A stretch of DNA of 64,000 nucleotides from an uncultured Clostridia bacterium (GTDB lineage: Bacteria; Bacillota; Clostridia; Oscillospirales; Ruminococcaceae), in the NCBI GenBank assembly GCA_947631995.1, contig CANRNT010000002.1, positions 1-64,000 on the forward strand. Reading direction: 5' to 3'. The notes under the pieces were generated by a model. The model saw nothing but the letters and a program-made list of their open reading frames with translations. It searched no databases and was not told where the DNA came from. Below, one piece after another: positions 60,403 to 64,000 of the stretch (the stretch's first letter is position 1; each line of letters starts with the position of its first letter). Position numbers and translations under genes: made by a program.

Positions 60403-61902
60403 TCACTCCTCTGTTGAACTTTCGCCGGAAGCCTTAAAGTCGCTGACGAGCGTTTGAGTTTTTTCCAGCTTTTTAAATCCTGCCCTGATAAATATATCCT
60501 TGAAGCCCGAGCCGAAGAACGGCGTCACAGGCGCGGTGTAGGGTATACCGTTGTCCGAAAGAGCGCAGGCGTTTACCAACACGGCTGCCGATACAAGAGT
60601 TATACCGTAAAGACCTGCAATGCCGCCCGCTATTATCATAACTATGCGAAGTATCGAGGTCTGCTGATTAAGGTTGGGTATAACGAACGAAGCCGTCGCC
60701 GTAAGACCGATTATTATCAGTATCGGAGCGGAGATAAGTCCGCTGTTGACTGCCGCGTCGCCGATTATAAGTCCTCCTACTATCGAGACCGCTCCGCCGA
60801 CCGTTTTAGGCAAACGTATGCCTGCTTCTCTGAGTATCTCATACATCAGCGTGATTATCACTACGTCGAACATCAGCGGATACGGGGTGCTTTCCTCCGA
60901 TACCACAAGACTGAGCAGCAGCTTGTAGGAGAATGTTTCGGAGTGGAACGTCGCCAAAGCCACATATACTCCCGGGAGCATTACGGCAAGAATAAACGAC
61001 AGATACTTTATACATCGTATATACGCCGCGTAATACGGGCGGTGCGCGTAGTCGTCTACGGTGTTGAAGTTTTCGATAAAAAAGCTCGGTACAAGCAGCG
61101 TGAACGGAGTCCCGTCTATGATAACTCCTACCTTGCCCTCGCAAAGCTTCGCTGCGAACGCGTCAGGTCTGTCGGTAGTCTGAACGTCCGAAAACAGGCT
61201 CTTGCTGCTCTTCATAAGATACGGCATAACGTAGCCGCTGCTGAGAACGGTCTCCAGCTTTATAGAGGCGAGCCTTTTGCGAACGCTGTCTACAAGCTCG
61301 GGAGAGCAGCGGTCAGCCATATATGCAATACAGACATCGGTCTTGCTTTTTGTTCCCGCCTTTGAAAGCTCAAAGCGCAGGCAGGGGGTCTTTAGCCGCC
61401 GCCTTACCAGAGATACGTTAGTCCTCAATACTTCTATAAAGCCGTCTCTGCCGCCCAGTACGTTCAGGTCGCTCGTAGGCTCGTCTATCGAACGCTTGTC
61501 AAATCCCTGTATGCCAAACAGATAACCTTTGGCAAGACCGTCCACAAGAACGAGCGCAAAGCCGGCAAAAAGCTGAGTTACAGCCTCGCCGTAATCAAAG
61601 CAGGTACGTCTTTCGGCGGATAGCAGACTTTGCTTTGTAAGGTAGTCGGCTATATCCTGCGCAGTTGAACCGTCGGGCAGCGAAAGAGAGGTCAGCGGGT
61701 GGAACAGAAGCTCCGTCATAATAGATGTTGAAGCCATGCTTTCTATTGAAACAACGGCGCATTTATGAGAACTTACAAGCACCTCCATGATGTTCAGATC
61801 CATTGTAGAGCCTGTTATGGAGCGAAGATCAAGAAGCGCTTGTTCCAGAGAACTTGCTATTCTGACATCCTCATAATTTGTGCAGTCGGGAAATCGAGGC
61901 AT
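60403..61902 (-). CDS. gerKA: Germinant receptor subunit GerKA
   Basis: A 499-aa GerA-family protein with a large soluble N-terminal domain, PYPLMFDVVIITLMYEILREAG and KTVGGAVSIVGGLIIGDAAV in the membrane part. With the B and C subunits it forms a spore germinant receptor. The start at 61902 has GAAAGGAGC 8 bases ahead, whereas a reading from 61947 has no ribosome site. The operon order A-B-C is standard. I find no convincing sigma-G promoter, only a spacer of about 100 bases shared with the divergent yetF-like gene. Confidence 0.93.
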   Translation of the reverse strand: MPRFPDCTNYEDVRIASSLEQALLDLRSITGSTMDLNIMEVLVSSHKCAVVSIESMASTSIMTELLFHPLTSLSLPDGSTAQDIADYLTKQSLLSAERRTCFDYGEAVTQLFAGFALVLVDGLAKGYLFGIQGFDKRSIDEPTSDLNVLGGRDGFIEVLRTNVSLVRRRLKTPCLRFELSKAGTKSKTDVCIAYMADRCSPELVDSVRKRLASIKLETVLSSGYVMPYLMKSSKSLFSDVQTTDRPDAFAAKLCEGKVGVIIDGTPFTLLVPSFFIENFNTVDDYAHRPYYAAYIRCIKYLSFILAVMLPGVYVALATFHSETFSYKLLLSLVVSEESTPYPLMFDVVIITLMYEILREAGIRLPKTVGGAVSIVGGLIIGDAAVNSGLISAPILIIIGLTATASFVIPNLNQQTSILRIVMIIAGGIAGLYGITLVSAAVLVNACALSDNGIPYTAPVTPFFGSGFKDIFIRAGFKKLEKTQTLVSDFKASGESSTEE

Positions 61903-62004
61903 AAAAATGCTCCTTTCAATTTTGTATTCGCAATGTATTATTTGCACATTTCGCGGAAAAATACAAACAGACTTTTGGTCGCTATTGTGAAAGGAGATAT
62001 CGTT

Positions 62005-62673
62005 TTGCTTATCGTATTTTTAAGAGCGGCGCTTTTATACGTTGTGGTCGTTTTTGCGATACGTCTTATGGGAAAACGGCAGTTGGGAGAGCTTCAGCCG
62101 TCGGAGTTCGTTATCACCATACTGATATCCAACATCGCCACGCTCCCGATAGAAGATCCGGGAACGCCTATGCTTCTCGGGATAGTCCCTATACTCACGC
62201 TCGTATGTCTGGACGTCATTATGTCGGCTGCAACGCTGAGATCGCGCAAGCTGCGCAGGATAGTTTCCGGCAGTCCCAAGATAATCATCTCCAACGGCGA
62301 GATAGACCAGAAACAGCTCAAGGAGCTTCGTTATACCGCCGACGACGTCCTTGAGGCTTTGCGCTCACAGGGGATCTTTGATGTTTCGGAAGTGCAGTAC
62401 GCTGTGATAGAAACTACGGGAGCGGTGAGCGCGTATCTTAAATCATCAAAGCAGCCGCGCAACGGCGAGAGCGTCCGCCCGACCGACGACCCTCCGCAGG
62501 TGGTCATAGACGACGGAGATGTCGTGAAGCGTTCGCTGGGCTTTCTGGGACTTACCGAAGCATGGCTGTCCGATATACTCAACGGAGAAAAAAAGACGCC
62601 GCATGATGTTTTCCTCATGACGGCGAGATCCGACGGCAGCTATAAGATAATAGAAAAGGAGAAAGGCGTATGA
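62005..62673 (+). CDS. DUF421 (YetF-type) membrane protein
   Basis: A 222-aa protein with three N-terminal membrane segments and a soluble DUF421 domain. Landmarks are RLMGKRQLGELQPSEFVITILISN, IEDPGTPML and the later GSPKIIISNGEID. The start is TTG 62005, since AAAGGAG lies 8 bases before it, rather than an upstream in-frame ATG inside gerKA. Divergent from gerKABC across about 100 bases. Some DUF421 proteins act in the spore membrane; that it does so here is inference. Confidence 0.85.
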   Translation: MLIVFLRAALLYVVVVFAIRLMGKRQLGELQPSEFVITILISNIATLPIEDPGTPMLLGIVPILTLVCLDVIMSAATLRSRKLRRIVSGSPKIIISNGEIDQKQLKELRYTADDVLEALRSQGIFDVSEVQYAVIETTGAVSAYLKSSKQPRNGESVRPTDDPPQVVIDDGDVVKRSLGFLGLTEAWLSDILNGEKKTPHDVFLMTARSDGSYKIIEKEKGV

Positions 62674-63041
62674 AAAGGGTATGGCTGTGCTGCGGGATAC
62701 TTGTTGCGATATTTTTGTTCGGTATAGGCTGGTCGGCGTATCTGAAAAGCTTCAGCAGCGAGATAAACGAACTTATAGATAAGGCACAGCAGCTTGCTGA
62801 AACGCGCGATCCAAAAACCGAAGAGGTCATAGAGGAGCTGAGCGGATATTGGAGCGATATGGCTTCTCTTGCGGCGTATTTTGAGAGCGCGCAGAGCCTT
62901 AGCGGTATCGGCGACGCTGCCGCTAAGATAGCGTATCTCTATGAAAAAGACAATGACGAATTCTTCTCCGAGTGCGAGGTGATACGAGGCGGAGTAGACA
63001 GGATATATCGAAGCAACGTTCCCTTGCTTCCCAACAGGTAG
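62670..63041 (+). CDS. DUF4363 membrane-anchored protein
   Basis: A 123-aa protein with one N-terminal membrane segment (residues 4-23) and a helical external domain with many Glu (EINELIDKAQQLAE). It matches DUF4363, a family commonly next to DUF421. Its ATG overlaps the upstream stop (ATGA). Function unknown. A bidirectional terminator follows. Confidence 0.78.
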   Translation: MKRVWLCCGILVAIFLFGIGWSAYLKSFSSEINELIDKAQQLAETRDPKTEEVIEELSGYWSDMASLAAYFESAQSLSGIGDAAAKIAYLYEKDNDEFFSECEVIRGGVDRIYRSNVPLLPNR

Positions 63042-63063
63042 AAGCGGTATATATGCTTAAACA

Positions 63064-63100
63064 AAAAGCTCCCGGCGTCATAAAGACGTCTGGAGCTTTT
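63064..63100. terminator. Bidirectional intrinsic terminator
   Basis: AAAAGCTCC with GGAGCTTTT, and an inner GGCGTC/GACGTC stem around ATAAA, lie between convergent DUF4363 and secF genes; T or A runs flank both sides. Confidence 0.85.
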
Positions 63101-63115
63101 AAAGTTATGACTGTT

Positions 63116-64000
63116 TTACTTGCGTGCCTTTGCAGGGCGTGCCGCCGCAGCTTTTTTCAGCTTATGACGCTGCCATTTTACCCACAGCGTCGGGGCTATG
63201 CAGTTGGAGGAGTAAACGCCCGATATCATTCCGACTATTATCGGGAGCGAGAAGCTCATTATCGAGGTTATTCCCGAAATATAGCATACTATACATACTG
63301 TCAGCATAGCCGCAACGGTAGTTACGGTCGTGTGTATTGACCTGCCGAGCGTTTCGGTAACGCTCTTGTCCACAAGCTCGCCTATCTCCGCTTTTGCGCC
63401 CATTATACGTCTGTTTTCGCGTATCCTGTCGTAGATTATGATAGTTGCGTTTATGGAGTAGCCGAGGATAGTAAGCAAAACGGCAACAAAGTTTGAATCT
63501 ATGCTGTATCCGAACAGCACGAACGCTCCGTAAACGAAGAACATATCGTGAATGAGGGCGGCAACGCACATACAGCCTGCCGATATACCGCCGATGTTCT
63601 TGAACCTGAAGCCGATGTATATTACCATGACTATCGCGGCGAATATTACGGCAACAAGGCACTTGAAGAAAAATTCCTTACCGTTGGAGGCTGCAACGTC
63701 CGTAGAGCTGAGAAGCTCCAGCTCGTTGTCCGCAAACGTTTCGTCCAGAGCTTCCTTGACGGCGAGCTGCTTTTCTGATGAAATTCCCTGCTTTGACGCG
63801 AATGTGAGCTTTACGGTCTTTGAATTGTCCGCCATGCTCTCTCCCGTGGTAACTGTGACCGTTTCGCCTGACACGTCCTTGACCGTCTGTGCGACGGCAT
63901 TGGTATCTATCGTTCCGATGTAGTTGTATTCGATGATAGTACCGCCCTCGAACTCGACCGCGATATTCAGTCCCTTTATAAAGGTAATCACAAGGAACAG
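63116..64000 (-). CDS. secF: Protein translocase subunit SecF, 5' end outside the window
   Basis: The last 294 codons of secF. The frame remains open to the window edge, so the apparent GTG at 63991 is not the start. FEGGTIIEYNYI marks the first periplasmic region, then five membrane segments with LLTILGYSINATIIIYDRIREN and GRSIHTTVTTVAAML. SecF with SecD uses the proton gradient to help the SecYEG channel export proteins. secD should lie upstream, beyond the window. The C-terminus is basic and Ala/Lys-rich. Confidence 0.93.
   Translation of the reverse strand: MFLVITFIKGLNIAVEFEGGTIIEYNYIGTIDTNAVAQTVKDVSGETVTVTTGESMADNSKTVKLTFASKQGISSEKQLAVKEALDETFADNELELLSSTDVAASNGKEFFFKCLVAVIFAAIVMVIYIGFRFKNIGGISAGCMCVAALIHDMFFVYGAFVLFGYSIDSNFVAVLLTILGYSINATIIIYDRIRENRRIMGAKAEIGELVDKSVTETLGRSIHTTVTTVAAMLTVCIVCYISGITSIMSFSLPIIVGMISGVYSSNCIAPTLWVKWQRHKLKKAAAARPAKARK

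Noticed and set aside
60454..61365. A 303-codon plus-strand frame inside gerKA
   Set aside because: The opposite strand encodes clear GerA motifs; the frame is very basic and Tyr/Arg-rich, as expected from a shadow.

Overview
The window looks like chromosome of an anaerobic, endospore-lineage Clostridia bacterium, most like Ruminococcus or a close Oscillospiraceae relative. The support is a cellobiose phosphorylase, a trimeric NAD-linked [FeFe] hydrogenase next to a sensory-type hydrogenase, a gerKA-KB-KC germinant receptor operon, lipoproteins and wall hydrolases with Thr-rich linkers, and base composition near half GC. I see no phage, no insertion sequence with a transposase, no CRISPR array, and no rRNA or tRNA gene.

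Layout. 0-5 kb: AzlC/AzlD amino-acid exporter, PnuC vitamin transporter, and a copper unit (csoR-copA) with a textbook promoter and operator. 5-10 kb: a solitary tyrosine recombinase, a small membrane protein, a D-2-hydroxyacid dehydrogenase, a P-loop kinase and the proline genes proB-proA. 10-12.6 kb: a 40-aa Cys protein, a tandem-P-loop ATPase whose second P-loop has decayed, TspO, then 0.7 kb of non-coding palindromes. 12.6-23 kb: the hydrogen locus. On the minus strand are a membrane protein, PHP phosphoesterase, DRTGG protein, HydS-like sensory hydrogenase, RsbW-like ATPase and second DRTGG protein. On the plus strand are HydC, a second HATPase protein, a 2Fe-2S protein, HydB and HydA.

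23-31 kb: lipoproteins, a DUF6106-like protein, acpS-nnrED, aldose epimerase, dtd and a two-component system. 31.5-37 kb: cellobiose phosphorylase, small membrane proteins and NAD synthetase. 37.1-37.6 kb: a compact locus with the full layout of a type I toxin-antitoxin module (26-aa membrane peptide, convergent antisense RNA, sequestered ribosome binding site). 37.7-44 kb: two uncharacterised proteins, an EF-G paralogue and a calcium-type P-ATPase. 44-51 kb: a Se/S carrier plus cysteine desulfurase pair, cdaA-cdaR (c-di-AMP), a FAD oxidoreductase and an NlpC/P60 wall hydrolase with a WalR-like box at its promoter. 51-56 kb: a degenerate GGDEF-EAL protein and a second calcium-type P-ATPase. 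56-64 kb: fakA with its Asp23 partner, the gerK operon, YetF/DUF4363 membrane proteins and the 3' part of secF.

Non-coding structure is a theme. At least two families of imperfect palindromic elements sit in intergenic gaps (1-100, 11.93-12.58, 14.6-15.0, 16.48-16.74, 27.2-27.5 and 34.2-34.46 kb). Three of them punctuate the minus-strand half of the hydrogen locus. The candidates I would follow first are the type I toxin-antitoxin locus, the internal start inside copA that should yield a free CopZ-like chaperone, and these repeat families.
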